Assembly: GCF_002863565.1 (NCBI RefSeq)
Contig: NZ_PGUW01000004.1
Coordinates: forward strand, 434,001 to 498,000
Direction of reading: 5' to 3'
DNA from: Bacillus sp. V5-8f
GTDB taxonomy: Bacteria > Bacillota > Bacilli > Bacillales > DSM-1321
DNA: 64,000 nt
The translations under genes and the position numbers were made by a program. Numbering within the stretch: the first letter of the stretch is position 1; each line of letters starts with the position of its first letter. Under the pieces are notes generated by a model, which was given only the letters and a program-made list of their open reading frames with translations, did not search any database and had not been told where the DNA came from. This document shows, in pieces, positions 36,721 to 45,643 of this stretch.

Positions 36721-36986
36721 TATAGAGGTTTCTTAAACAAAGGAATTGGGTAACGGATTGTTGAGGAATAAATTGGAAAGTGTGCAGATTTGTTACATAG
36801 TGTTACAAGTGAGGAAGAAAAAGCCTTTATAGGTCAATTGACCCTTTTTTTAAAGGGAAAATAAACCATTAATCCCATATATGGCAATTTTTTTACATGA
36901 TATATTATAAAATGACTATAATTTTGCAAATAATCAAATCTATATTCTCTTGTGTAAAGCCATTTTAGGAAGAGGTGCTATACATA

Positions 36987-37349
36987 TTGTTCGCTTATTT
37001 ATATGAAAGGTTAAGAGAAAAACAGGAACACCTCGTACGCTTGAAGACCTGTAAAACTAAATTGGAAGGAAGCCAGGATGAATTCATGAGCTATGAGAGA
37101 ATGTCCAGGGAGCCGGCGCTTACAGTTGAGACATGGCATGGCAAATGGGCAACTGAGTTTGAGGACATTCGAAACAATGGAATCCTTATGCAATATAAAC
37201 AACTTGCATACCAACAGTTAAACAATTCTATAACTGCTGTAGAAGCCGCTATTGTAGATACAAAGCTTGAAATTGAAAACATTAAAAACCAAATTGAGGC
37301 TGCGGAGGATCGGGAACGGCGGAAACGGGAAAAAGCAAGACAACAATAA
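36987..37349 (+). CDS. T7SS effector-associated helical protein (YwqH-like, DUF5082 type)
   Basis: This 120-aa, almost wholly helical protein has two coiled-coil segments (about residues 4-30 and 75-120, the latter highly charged, AAEDRERRKREKARQQ). It lies at the head of a YwqH-YwqI-LXG gene order known from Bacillus. Such small helical partners are thought to bind the LXG domain and make it competent for export. The TTG at 36987, 9 nt after GAGGTG, is preferred; the GTG at 36975 is the alternative but is very close to its possible SD. Family call from length, context and helical pattern. Confidence 0.72.
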   Translation: MFAYLYERLREKQEHLVRLKTCKTKLEGSQDEFMSYERMSREPALTVETWHGKWATEFEDIRNNGILMQYKQLAYQQLNNSITAVEAAIVDTKLEIENIKNQIEAAEDRERRKREKARQQ

Positions 37350-37376
37350 TAAAGCGTATAAAGGATAGTGAAAAAA

Positions 37377-37652
37377 TTGAGTGAAATTAAACTAAGATCG
37401 AGTGACATTAAGGCAGCGTTAAAGGAAATGAATTCCGCTGCCCAGGCACTGGAAACCAGTTATCCTTCCGATATTGCATCTCGCAATCAGCTGGAAATCG
37501 TCAATAGAATGAATGAAATAAACACCAGTATGCAGCAGGCTTTAGAAACTTATAAAAAATTACTCCTTGCAAATGTTGATTCCACAATGAAATCGACCGA
37601 ATGGCTGGAACATGTGGATGCCGAGGTTGCAAGAGCCATTAAAATCAGATAG
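37377..37652 (+). CDS. T7SS effector-associated WXG100-like helical protein (YwqI-like, DUF5344 type)
   Basis: This 91-aa all-helical protein begins SEIKLRSSDIKAALKEM, with SAAQALETSYPSD and NRMNEINTSMQQALETYKKL. The size and helix-turn-helix layout resemble WXG100/ESAT-6-type partners and the YwqI family. It lies between the YwqH-like gene and the LXG gene, only 17 nt before the latter. The start is TTG 37377; GTG 37368 would add three residues and lies only 2 nt from the AAAGGA. Probably forms a secretion complex with the LXG N-terminal helix bundle. Confidence 0.72.
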   Translation: MSEIKLRSSDIKAALKEMNSAAQALETSYPSDIASRNQLEIVNRMNEINTSMQQALETYKKLLLANVDSTMKSTEWLEHVDAEVARAIKIR

Positions 37653-37669
37653 ATCGGGGGATATTCGCC

Positions 37670-39169
37670 GTGAAAGTCTTGGACGTTAGCGGGCTGGAAA
37701 ATGGGATAAAGGAAATAGAAAAAATTCTCAAGTCACAGAAAGAACAAGCGGAAGGCATAGAAAAGGCCATCAATGATTTCAACGGGCTGGCCAACTCTTT
37801 TTCCGGGAAAGGAGGCAACGCCATCAGGGCCTTTTATGAAGAGTGCCATCTGCCCTTCATCCAATCCTTTCACAACTTTCTTGGCTATTATAGTGAAGCA
37901 ATCGAAACAATGAAAAAGGAATTGAATGACTTTGAGCCGGTAAACAGCGGATTCATTTCCCAAAGCTTCCTGGAACACGACATCGACCCGGCATTGAACC
38001 GATTGAAAAACACTGTATCAGAGATGACCGTTGAAGCGAACGGATACATTGCAGAAGTCAGCGATATTGCCTATATTCCACGTATTGAAGACCATTCATT
38101 CCAGGGAATGGTACAAAGCGGCCAAAAGAAAATGGATGAGACAATCGAGAAATTGAATGAATTTGATAAGGACAACGTGTCTGCACTTGGTATTCTGGAA
38201 AAAGACGCGCAAAACCTGAAAAGCTATATGAGTAAAATAGAATCACTGTTTCAATCAGGGGGTCTAAGCATTTCAACATACAAGAGCGGGCAGATGGAAA
38301 AGTATGAAGAGTACAACAAGGTGACTGCCGATCTGACAAGGGACATGTGGAGTGACCTTACGAACCCTTTTGGGCAGGTGAATGACAGGTTAAGCTGGGC
38401 CGATGCGGCTTTTATCAGTACGCACGGATTGTCTTTATTTGGATCAACCATCATGGCAAAAACAATGGAATTCAAATACGTGGGCGGGAAACCGAATGTA
38501 AGGCAAATGCTAAAAGGTGATTTTCGATTCAGCGTGAGAGCATCTGATTCATGGACCAGCAGGGGGAATTACAGTTCTTATTTCGCCAGGAAATTCAAAA
38601 ACTTTCAAGCTTCCTCACCAACTAGCTGGATCGGTAAATTCGTTCACAGGCACGCAGCCACATACCGGACGCCTTCTGATTTTATCAAGTATTTGGCCGG
38701 TTATCCGAAGAACATGAATGGCATCATGAGGGGAACAGATTTATATAAGAGTTATTTCAATAGAATCGAATCAGGCTCTAAGGAAATTTTAAAGTCTGTT
38801 GCAAAAGCAAAAGGATTTACTAATACAGCAAAGCGGATTCCAATTGTGGGAACGGCGATTTCTTATGTATCAAATTTAGGTGAACTGGTTTCACAGGAAA
38901 ATAAAGATAAAACACTTATGGAAAAAGCTGGTCGTACTATATTCGGTATTGGAGCTGATACTTTTTCTGTAGCTGCTGGTGCGAAAGGTGGCGCCGTGGT
39001 GGGGGCACTTATAGGAGGTCCGCCAGGTGCCATTATCGGAGGGGCTGTTGGAGCGGTTGGAGGTGCTTTTGTCGGAGCTGCCGCTGGCGACAAAATAAAA
39101 GACTTGGGTGAAAAAGCGTTTGGAGGACTGGAGAAAGGTTTCAAATCTATAAAGAAATGGTTTAAGTAA
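37670..39169 (+). CDS. LXG-domain T7SS effector with glycine-zipper-like C-terminal tail (probable antibacterial toxin)
   Basis: The protein is 499 aa. The N-terminal LXG helical domain covers about residues 1-205; it opens KVLDVSGLENGIKEIEKIL and includes FSGKGGNAIRAFYEECHLPF. There is no signal peptide, as expected for T7SS export. The middle region has no nuclease, NADase or lipase motif that I can see. The tail, about residues 435-474, is a Gly/Ala repeat (GAVVGALIGGPPGAIIGGA and GAVGGAFVGAAAGDKI), followed by an amphipathic basic end (GGLEKGFKSIKKWFK). This recalls glycine-zipper LXG toxins such as TelE of Streptococcus gallolyticus, suggesting membrane permeabilisation. GTG start with GGGGGA upstream. 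A membrane protein gene follows at once. Confidence 0.8.
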   Translation: MKVLDVSGLENGIKEIEKILKSQKEQAEGIEKAINDFNGLANSFSGKGGNAIRAFYEECHLPFIQSFHNFLGYYSEAIETMKKELNDFEPVNSGFISQSFLEHDIDPALNRLKNTVSEMTVEANGYIAEVSDIAYIPRIEDHSFQGMVQSGQKKMDETIEKLNEFDKDNVSALGILEKDAQNLKSYMSKIESLFQSGGLSISTYKSGQMEKYEEYNKVTADLTRDMWSDLTNPFGQVNDRLSWADAAFISTHGLSLFGSTIMAKTMEFKYVGGKPNVRQMLKGDFRFSVRASDSWTSRGNYSSYFARKFKNFQASSPTSWIGKFVHRHAATYRTPSDFIKYLAGYPKNMNGIMRGTDLYKSYFNRIESGSKEILKSVAKAKGFTNTAKRIPIVGTAISYVSNLGELVSQENKDKTLMEKAGRTIFGIGADTFSVAAGAKGGAVVGALIGGPPGAIIGGAVGAVGGAFVGAAAGDKIKDLGEKAFGGLEKGFKSIKKWFK

Positions 39170-39178
39170 TATAAAAAA

Positions 39179-39202
39179 ATAGTCTGACTAAAAGAGACTA
39201 TA
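39179..39202. repeat. Hairpin between the LXG gene and the candidate immunity gene
   Basis: ATAGTCT-gactaaaag-AGACTAT with no T-run after it. It may be an mRNA processing or stability element that sets different levels for toxin and immunity protein. Role inferred. Confidence 0.4.
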
Positions 39203-39221
39203 CTTAATATTGGGAGAAAAA

Positions 39222-39539
39222 ATGGGTAATGATTTTGTACTATATATAAAATATATTGGGATTGTATTAATGTGTACTCAACTAGGTTACGCTAGTGCAA
39301 TTTTGGTGTTAGGGAAAACGATGCTTGAGTATTATGAATGGGGTTACTTCAAAAAAACCGAAAATTTGTTTCAACGATTAACAAATATTTTTTTAGATGT
39401 TACAGCAGGATCCGGTTACTATATTTATAAGGCATTATTACGCTTTCCCTGGATTGTGAGAAAACTTTTATTTTTACTCATTTATGGGATTGCCATATTT
39501 GTAGGAATGGTTGTTGTTGCATTTTTAACTACAAGATAG
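39222..39539 (+). CDS. Small membrane protein, candidate immunity protein for the LXG effector
   Basis: This 105-aa protein has an N-terminal TM segment (about residues 6-30, VLYIKYIGIVLMCTQLGYAS), an amphipathic middle and a C-terminal TM helix (about 82-103, LLFLLIYGIAIFVGMVVVAF). ATG 39222 has GGGAG 5 nt upstream. I know no family for it. Evidence for immunity is positional and physical: it is immediately downstream of the effector, and a membrane-located protector would suit a pore-forming toxin. The AT content is visibly higher than in neighbours, and a degraded second 3' end follows. This is an inference. Confidence 0.6.
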   Translation: MGNDFVLYIKYIGIVLMCTQLGYASAILVLGKTMLEYYEWGYFKKTENLFQRLTNIFLDVTAGSGYYIYKALLRFPWIVRKLLFLLIYGIAIFVGMVVVAFLTTR

Positions 39540-39540
39540 T

Positions 39541-39630
39541 CACAATTATAAAAAATTAGTAAGGTTTCCCGGGAGTTTAAGAAAATTATTTTTTGCTTTA
39601 ATTAACATTGGGGCAGTAGCTAGAATGTGA
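39541..39630 (+). pseudogene. Decayed partial duplicate of the candidate immunity gene (3' end)
   Basis: In the frame beginning at 39541 the plus strand reads YKKLVRFPGSLRKLFFALIN followed by IGAVARM and TGA at 39628. This aligns with YKALLRFPWIVRKLLFLLIY of the intact gene (identities at Y, K, L, R, F, P, R, K, L, F, L, I). No start codon or upstream part is present. It is best explained as the tail of a second, homologous immunity gene lost by recombination. Confidence 0.6.
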
Positions 39631-39663
39631 ATTAATGACTTAGATGGGAAGGGTGATGCATTT

Positions 39664-40464
39664 ATGAAATTCCTGACTGCATGTACGACAGCAGAGCTTG
39701 CGGCAATGGTGTCCATTAATGGCTATCCAGGTGTAGCAAAGGGCATTGCTGAGGCCGGGCTTGGAGAAAGAAGCGCCAAGGAATGGGAAGCCATTATGGA
39801 GGTTACTGCCCATCAATTAATACTTAAGCAAATATGGGATGAGGAAAAGGATGAAAGGGATGGGAACCCGTTTACTCCTGAGCTGCAGGAATTTATTAAG
39901 AATTATGTAGAATCAAAATGGATGGTACGTTGTACAAATATCCCGAAAAAATCCGTATTGATGATCCACCACATGAACGACGATACCTGGTTAAGCCATA
40001 TTATTTATAAAGACTTTCTTCATGAGTTCTCATACATAAAATCTGAGGACATTCTCGATTACATAAAAGAATTTTATTTATTCCAGCCAGTTTCACCCGG
40101 TATCGAAGCGGAATTTAGATTGACTGATGACCTTTTTGATATGCTAAGCGAAAAGAAGAAGCTTAAAAAAGTCATGAAGTTATCATCGTTTTCATATGAA
40201 GAAGAAGAAAGTTTTAACAGTTTTATAGACGACCTGGATCAGCAGCAATGGTCCCTATATAACATTTCGTATTTTAATATTCCCCATTATGAAAAAGAAC
40301 CGTTCCTGGAGAATATCGTATTCTTCCTGCCAGGCCCAAACGGCATCTGGCTTGTAGAGTACACGGACCATGAAACCAAGCCGGTTCATATACGCCTCGC
40401 TTCCAGTGAGGAGTGGAATGATCTTTTGGCCGGTGTCGGCACTGTGGCTTCGTATGCAAACTAG
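39664..40464 (+). CDS. Hypothetical EspG-like/T7SS-associated protein
   Basis: This 266-aa soluble acidic protein has an N-terminal helical segment (TTAELAAMVSINGYPGVAKGI and EWEAIMEVTAHQLILKQIWD), then mixed alpha/beta sequence with repeated beta strands near the end (NIVFFLPGPNGIWLVEYTD). Bacillus T7SS loci often contain a gene of this size and shape resembling mycobacterial EspG chaperones, and the position fits. The family is not certain. ATG with AAGGGTG 8-9 nt upstream. Followed by the terminator closing the operon. Confidence 0.5.
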   Translation: MKFLTACTTAELAAMVSINGYPGVAKGIAEAGLGERSAKEWEAIMEVTAHQLILKQIWDEEKDERDGNPFTPELQEFIKNYVESKWMVRCTNIPKKSVLMIHHMNDDTWLSHIIYKDFLHEFSYIKSEDILDYIKEFYLFQPVSPGIEAEFRLTDDLFDMLSEKKKLKKVMKLSSFSYEEEESFNSFIDDLDQQQWSLYNISYFNIPHYEKEPFLENIVFFLPGPNGIWLVEYTDHETKPVHIRLASSEEWNDLLAGVGTVASYAN

Positions 40465-40481
40465 TAGAATAGAAAATGGTG

Positions 40482-40510
40482 GCATGAAAATTTCATGCTT
40501 CTTTTTTTTC
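40482..40510 (+). terminator. Intrinsic terminator closing the T7SS effector operon
   Basis: GCATGAAA-a-TTTCATGC followed by TTCTTTTTTTT. The next 250 nt (to 40762) are AT-rich with no supportable gene. Confidence 0.85.
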
Positions 40511-40762
40511 AATGAGTACTCATTTGCTAAAACTAAATTTTGTTGCATGGGTTATGAGATTTTAGTATCTTTTGAAGAGTTTTATATTTATTGAAATTGA
40601 GCGACTCAAATTAGCTTTTTGTATTAATATTTAAAATACTCACTATAAATAGTTCCTTTTTTTCCGATTTCTATTGACGGTCCTTTAGCCAAAGGTCTAA
40701 AATCAGAAAACAATACATATTGCGCCAACTTGACATTGTGGCTGTAAAAGAGGTTTTAGACT

Positions 40763-41998
40763 ATGAGAAAAATACTGACAGATGTAGGTCCGGTAGGATG
40801 GAATATTATTATCGGAACCATGTTTGGCCGGATGGCCACCTCGATGAGCATGCCTTTTCTGGCGATTTATTTAACGAAATCCATGAATGTAACCCCGGCG
40901 ATGACTGGTGCGATTGTTGCTGTCAGTTCCCTTGTCGGCGTGCTGGCAAGCTTTCTGGGAGGTTATTTATCAGACCGGTTTGGCAGGAAAAGGGTCCTCA
41001 TCTTATCAATTTTTGCCTGGGCTTTTGTTTTTGCCGGGTTTGGTTTTTCAAAGACCGTAGCTGCTTTCTTTATTATGAACTCCTTAAATGGCCTTTGCAG
41101 AGCCCTGTTTGAACCTGCGTCAAGAGCGTTGCTGTCCGATATCACCGATCCGAAAAAAAGGCTGCTCATCTTCAACCTGCGTTATTTTGCAATCAATGTC
41201 GGGGTAACCTTCGGGCCGCTGCTGGGTTTGAAACTGGGTTCTGCAGACTCAACGGCCACATTTTTTGCTGCCGGTATCATTTATGCTTTATACGGTGTAA
41301 CCCTGGTGCTTGCATTGACAAGTTATCAAGAGAAGGTTGCTGCCGCCTCCAATACGATCACTTTCACGGAAGCCGCAGGAGTAATAAAACAGGATAAAAT
41401 TTTTACTATGGCACTGCTCGGTTTGATTCTGGCAATCATCGGATTTTCACAATTCAATTCCACGTTGCCGCAGTATTTCTCTTCTTCGGATGCTTTTGAA
41501 GATGGAGTTGCCATCTTTTCATACCTGCTGACGCTAAATGCCATTATTGTAGTCATATTGCAATATCCAATCGTTACTCTAAGCAAAAGGTTCCCTTCCG
41601 TTCTTTCCATTGGAGCAGGTAATTTGATTATTTCATTGTCGCTTTTGGGATTCGCTTTTGCAAAGAGCATTCCTGTCTTAATCGCGGTTATTTTATGCTT
41701 TACAATTGGTGAGATCCTGATGTTTTCGATGACGGATATTTTCATTGATGATTTGGCGGATTCGGATATGAAGGGAACCTATTTTGGAGCCATGGGCTTT
41801 AGCAATCTTGGAAATGTGATTGGGCCTTGGTTTGGCGGTGCTTTGCTCGGGCACTTTGGCGCTGGCCAGCCCCTGTATTTATTTGGGGGACTTGGTGTTA
41901 CAGCCATCGTGGGAGTCCCGATATTTCTGATTGTCTATATCCAGCTGAAAAAAAGGAAAACCAGTGAATTATCCCATCATATCGAGGTTTCCAGGTAA
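40763..41998 (+). CDS. Major facilitator superfamily transporter
   Basis: This 411-aa, 12-TM protein has the loop 2-3 signature GGYLSDRFGRKRVLIL, the duplicated loop FVFAGFGFSKTV, and RALFEPASRALLSDITDPKKRL typical of drug/H+ antiporters of the MdtH/YttB kind. Substrate unknown. SD AAAGAGG, 8-9 nt before the ATG. Confidence 0.88.
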   Translation: MRKILTDVGPVGWNIIIGTMFGRMATSMSMPFLAIYLTKSMNVTPAMTGAIVAVSSLVGVLASFLGGYLSDRFGRKRVLILSIFAWAFVFAGFGFSKTVAAFFIMNSLNGLCRALFEPASRALLSDITDPKKRLLIFNLRYFAINVGVTFGPLLGLKLGSADSTATFFAAGIIYALYGVTLVLALTSYQEKVAAASNTITFTEAAGVIKQDKIFTMALLGLILAIIGFSQFNSTLPQYFSSSDAFEDGVAIFSYLLTLNAIIVVILQYPIVTLSKRFPSVLSIGAGNLIISLSLLGFAFAKSIPVLIAVILCFTIGEILMFSMTDIFIDDLADSDMKGTYFGAMGFSNLGNVIGPWFGGALLGHFGAGQPLYLFGGLGVTAIVGVPIFLIVYIQLKKRKTSELSHHIEVSR

Positions 41999-42134
41999 AA
42001 GATGGGTAAGCTGCTGCGTCATGGTTGATCATCCAATACAAAAACTTCCTTAGCTTCCTTGGTAAATATTTTGCACTGATAATATGGGTCAATTCTGTTA
42101 TCCTTGTCACGTATTTACCAAGGAGGTTACCTGC

Positions 42135-42794
42135 ATGAATCATAAAAAAGTATTATCATTCATTCTGGCTCTTTGTGTCACTACACTTGGATTCAGTTTT
42201 GGACAAGGGGAAAAGGAAAACGCCGCTTCTCCTGTTAGCCATAAAGATAGAAATTACCTTTATAAAGCAAAAAAGCCTTTCTTACCAACAGGGGAAAAGC
42301 ATGTTGTAAAAAAGGGTGAAACGATCTCAGATGTAGCTAAAATGCACGGAGTTCCGATTGATAGGCTAAAGAAGGTTAATGATAGTGAACGGGATGGTGT
42401 AAAACCGGGAGAAGCTTTACAGATACCAAAGTCGCCGCTAAAACCTTCTGATAAAGAATTATTGGCAAGGCTTGTGCACGCTGAGGCAAAAGGAGAGCCA
42501 TACAAAGGTAAGGTCGCCGTAGCCACGGTCGTGTTAAATCGTATCAAAAGTGAGCAGTTTCCGGATACCGTCCGGGACGTGATTTACCAGAAAAACCAGT
42601 TTGAGCCTGTGGCAAATGGCAGTATTAATAAGCCAGCGGGGAAAGAAGCGAAAAAGGCGGTTAATGAAGCGATTGCTATTCAGGGTAAAACGGAAAAAGC
42701 ATTATATTTCTATAATCCAAGTATTTCTGACAGTCAATGGATGAGGCAGCTGACAGTTATCAAGGTTATAGGCAACCATCATTTTGCCATATAA
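42135..42794 (+). CDS. Secreted cell-wall hydrolase with LysM and SleB-type (Hydrolase_2) domains, YkvT-like
   Basis: This 219-aa exported protein has a signal peptide at residues 1-25 (LSFILALCVTTLGFSFG), a LysM repeat about 58-98 (HVVKKGETISDVAKMHGV and DGVKPGEALQIP) and a SleB/CwlJ catalytic domain about 105-219. The latter starts LARLVHAEAKGEPYKGKVAV with the catalytic Glu in HAEAKGE, and includes VLNRIKSEQFPDTV and QFEPVANGSI. The enzymes are lytic transglycosylase-like and act on spore cortex or vegetative wall. The start is ATG 42135 (AAGGAGG 8 nt upstream). Confidence 0.88.
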   Translation: MNHKKVLSFILALCVTTLGFSFGQGEKENAASPVSHKDRNYLYKAKKPFLPTGEKHVVKKGETISDVAKMHGVPIDRLKKVNDSERDGVKPGEALQIPKSPLKPSDKELLARLVHAEAKGEPYKGKVAVATVVLNRIKSEQFPDTVRDVIYQKNQFEPVANGSINKPAGKEAKKAVNEAIAIQGKTEKALYFYNPSISDSQWMRQLTVIKVIGNHHFAI

Positions 42795-42798
42795 AGTA

Positions 42799-42842
42799 AA
42801 CCGGCCGCATGTTATGTTATCTTCTGCAGGCCGGTTTTTTCT
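42799..42842 (+). terminator. Intrinsic terminator after the LysM/SleB gene
   Basis: AACCGGCC at 42799-42806 pairs with GGCCGGTT, then TTTTT; the loop is about 22 nt. Confidence 0.8.
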
Positions 42843-42944
42843 TTTGTTGAAATAATATCTCTTTAAAGTGATACAGGGATAAGATATAATGATTTAAACT
42901 AACTTGTATTTTCTGCCCGATTTGGAAAATAAGGAGATGACATT

Positions 42945-43595
42945 TTGGCCGATACCCATGTTTATACAAAAAAAGAGGAAATCGTCAACGCCATTACACA
43001 TGGTATTGGTGTGTTGTTAAGCATCGCCGCGCTAGTATTCCTAGTTTTATTTTCGGTAAAACAAGGAACTGCATGGCATATTACGGCTTCGTCCATTTAT
43101 GGAGCTACAATGGTTGTTTTGTTTGCAGCTTCGACATTGGTTCATAGCTTTCCACCCGGAAAAGCCAAGGATGTTTTTGAAATTTTCGACCATTCCGCCA
43201 TATACTTTTTCATAGCTGGTACATACACACCGTTTACGCTTATTGTTATAAAGGGTGCCCTTGGATGGTCACTATTGGGAATTGTATGGGGTATAGCTCT
43301 TGTTGGGATTGTTTTTAAGGCATTTTTTGTGAAAAGATTCTTATTCCTATCCACGATTTTGTATATTGCGATGGGGTGGCTGATTGTGATTGCTTGGAAT
43401 CCGTTAACGGAAACTTTGCCGCCAGCCGGAATGCAGCTGCTGGTTGTAGGAGGGCTTCTATACACGGTTGGGGCCGTGTTTTATGTGTGGCGCGGATTTC
43501 CCTTTCATCATGCTGTCTGGCATATATTTGTGCTCGGTGGTACAGCCGCCCACTTTTTTGCGGTTCTATACTATGTCATCCCGATTACTTTATAA
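42945..43595 (+). CDS. PAQR/hemolysin III family membrane protein (TrhA/YqfA-like)
   Basis: This 216-aa protein has seven TM segments: EEIVNAITHGIGVLLSIAAL, SSIYGATMVVLFAASTLVHS, then FEIFDHSAIYFFIAGTYTPF with the family His/Asp, and HHAVWHIFVLGGTAAHFFAV. The conserved His/Ser/Asp residues of PAQR-like hydrolases are intact. Related TrhA proteins affect membrane energetics and fluidity. TTG start with AAGGAG 8 nt upstream. Confidence 0.88.
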   Translation: MADTHVYTKKEEIVNAITHGIGVLLSIAALVFLVLFSVKQGTAWHITASSIYGATMVVLFAASTLVHSFPPGKAKDVFEIFDHSAIYFFIAGTYTPFTLIVIKGALGWSLLGIVWGIALVGIVFKAFFVKRFLFLSTILYIAMGWLIVIAWNPLTETLPPAGMQLLVVGGLLYTVGAVFYVWRGFPFHHAVWHIFVLGGTAAHFFAVLYYVIPITL

Positions 43596-43596
43596 A

Positions 43597-43625
43597 AAAC
43601 CTATCCAAACGGATAGGTTTTTTTC
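43597..43625 (+). terminator. Intrinsic terminator after the hemolysin III family gene
   Basis: AAACCTATCC-aaac-GGATAGGTTT, then TTTTC. Confidence 0.92.
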
Positions 43626-43883
43626 TTGGCGGAAAGAGAATGAACGGTAACATTATGTAATATTTAAGGCATCCATTTTCTATGATATGTCCATCACTGT
43701 TTCTTGATTGAATAATCCTGTATGAGTATACCTTTTCAGAAAATTCGATCATGTTTTTGCGTAATGAAAAGGGGAATAAGTATGTAAGCCAGTTAGCTGA
43801 AATGTAGGCAACAAAAATCAACTGCTATTTCAAGCCAAATGTAGTGGGGCTGGTACAAACATCTAAGAAAGTGGGATAGCATC

Positions 43884-44738
43884 ATGGATGGAATTTTTTA
43901 CGCGCTGCTTCCGGCAATTTTCTGGGGAAGCATCGTTTTGGTCAGTGTCAAACTGGGAGGCAATGCGTACAGCCAGACATTGGGAATCACCCTTGGCGCA
44001 CTGCTTTTTTCTTTTATTATGTATATTATTAAGACTCCTCATATGGATATGCTAGTTTGGGTAGTCGGAATCATTTCCGGAATTTCTTGGGCTGTCGGAC
44101 AGCTCTATCAACTAAACAGTGTTAAGTATATGGGTGTATCAAAAACCGTCCCAATTTCCACAGGGATGCAGCTTTTGGGGACCACTTTGGTTGGAGTTGT
44201 AGTTTTTAAGGAGTGGACCACGCAGACAACAATCACCATAGGAGTGATTGCACTTGCGTGTATCATTGCAGGAGTTATTTTAACCGGGTTAGGCAAAAAA
44301 GAAGGAAGCGGAAAACAGGAGAATCTGAAGAAAGGGTTATTGGTGCTTGCCATTTCTTCCCTTGGTTTCCTTGGTTATGTAGTCATTGTTAGATGGTTCA
44401 ACATAGAAGGGTGGGCTGCCATACTACCCCAGTCGATTGGGATGCTTTCAGGTGCTATTTTCCTATCACTAAGGCATAAACCTTTTACAAAATATGCTGT
44501 CCGGAATATATTGACCGGAATTATGTGGGCGGTTGGAAACATTGGCCTGCTTCTGGCAAACCCCAAGGTTGGAGTAGCGATCGCTTTTTCACTATCACAA
44601 ATGGGTATTGTGATATCCACCCTGGGAGGAATTTTTCTATTGGGTGAAAAGAAATCCAGGAAGCAACTAGCATATGTAATCATTGGCTGCTCGCTTGTTA
44701 TAACAGGCGGAGTTATGCTAGGCATCACAAAAAAATAA
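43884..44738 (+). CDS. glcU: Glucose uptake protein (GRP family)
   Basis: This 284-aa, 10-TM sugar transporter of the GlcU/RbsU family begins LLPAIFWGSIVLVSVKLGG, with SVKYMGVSKTVPISTGMQL and MWAVGNIGLLLANPKVGVA. It probably brings glucose in by proton symport. It is followed 12 nt after its stop by gdh, the same glcU-gdh operon as in B. subtilis and B. megaterium, where it is expressed in the forespore and acts at germination. No convincing sigma-G promoter was seen by eye. Confidence 0.92.
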   Translation: MDGIFYALLPAIFWGSIVLVSVKLGGNAYSQTLGITLGALLFSFIMYIIKTPHMDMLVWVVGIISGISWAVGQLYQLNSVKYMGVSKTVPISTGMQLLGTTLVGVVVFKEWTTQTTITIGVIALACIIAGVILTGLGKKEGSGKQENLKKGLLVLAISSLGFLGYVVIVRWFNIEGWAAILPQSIGMLSGAIFLSLRHKPFTKYAVRNILTGIMWAVGNIGLLLANPKVGVAIAFSLSQMGIVISTLGGIFLLGEKKSRKQLAYVIIGCSLVITGGVMLGITKK

Positions 44739-45536
<798 letters not shown>

Positions 45537-45542
45537 GTAGAC

Positions 45543-45572
45543 AAGGGAGTGATTTTCACTCCCTTATTTTTA
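45543..45572 (+). terminator. Intrinsic terminator after gdh
   Basis: AAGGGAGTG-atttt-CACTCCCTT, then ATTTTTAT. Confidence 0.92.
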
Positions 45573-45643
45573 TACCGACAAAATATACCAAAAAGAGTAT
45601 AATAGTAATTATTGGTTAAAGTTTTAAACAAAGAGGGGTAATT

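Noticed and set aside
36785-36805. WalR box (TGTTAC-ATAG-TGTTAC) upstream of the T7SS operon
   Set aside because: The spacing is 4 nt instead of 5 and there is no cell-wall gene context, so not called.
36832-36843. GGTCAATTGACC as a terminator
   Set aside because: A loopless 12-bp palindrome cannot form a normal terminator hairpin. It may be a protein site but nothing supports one.
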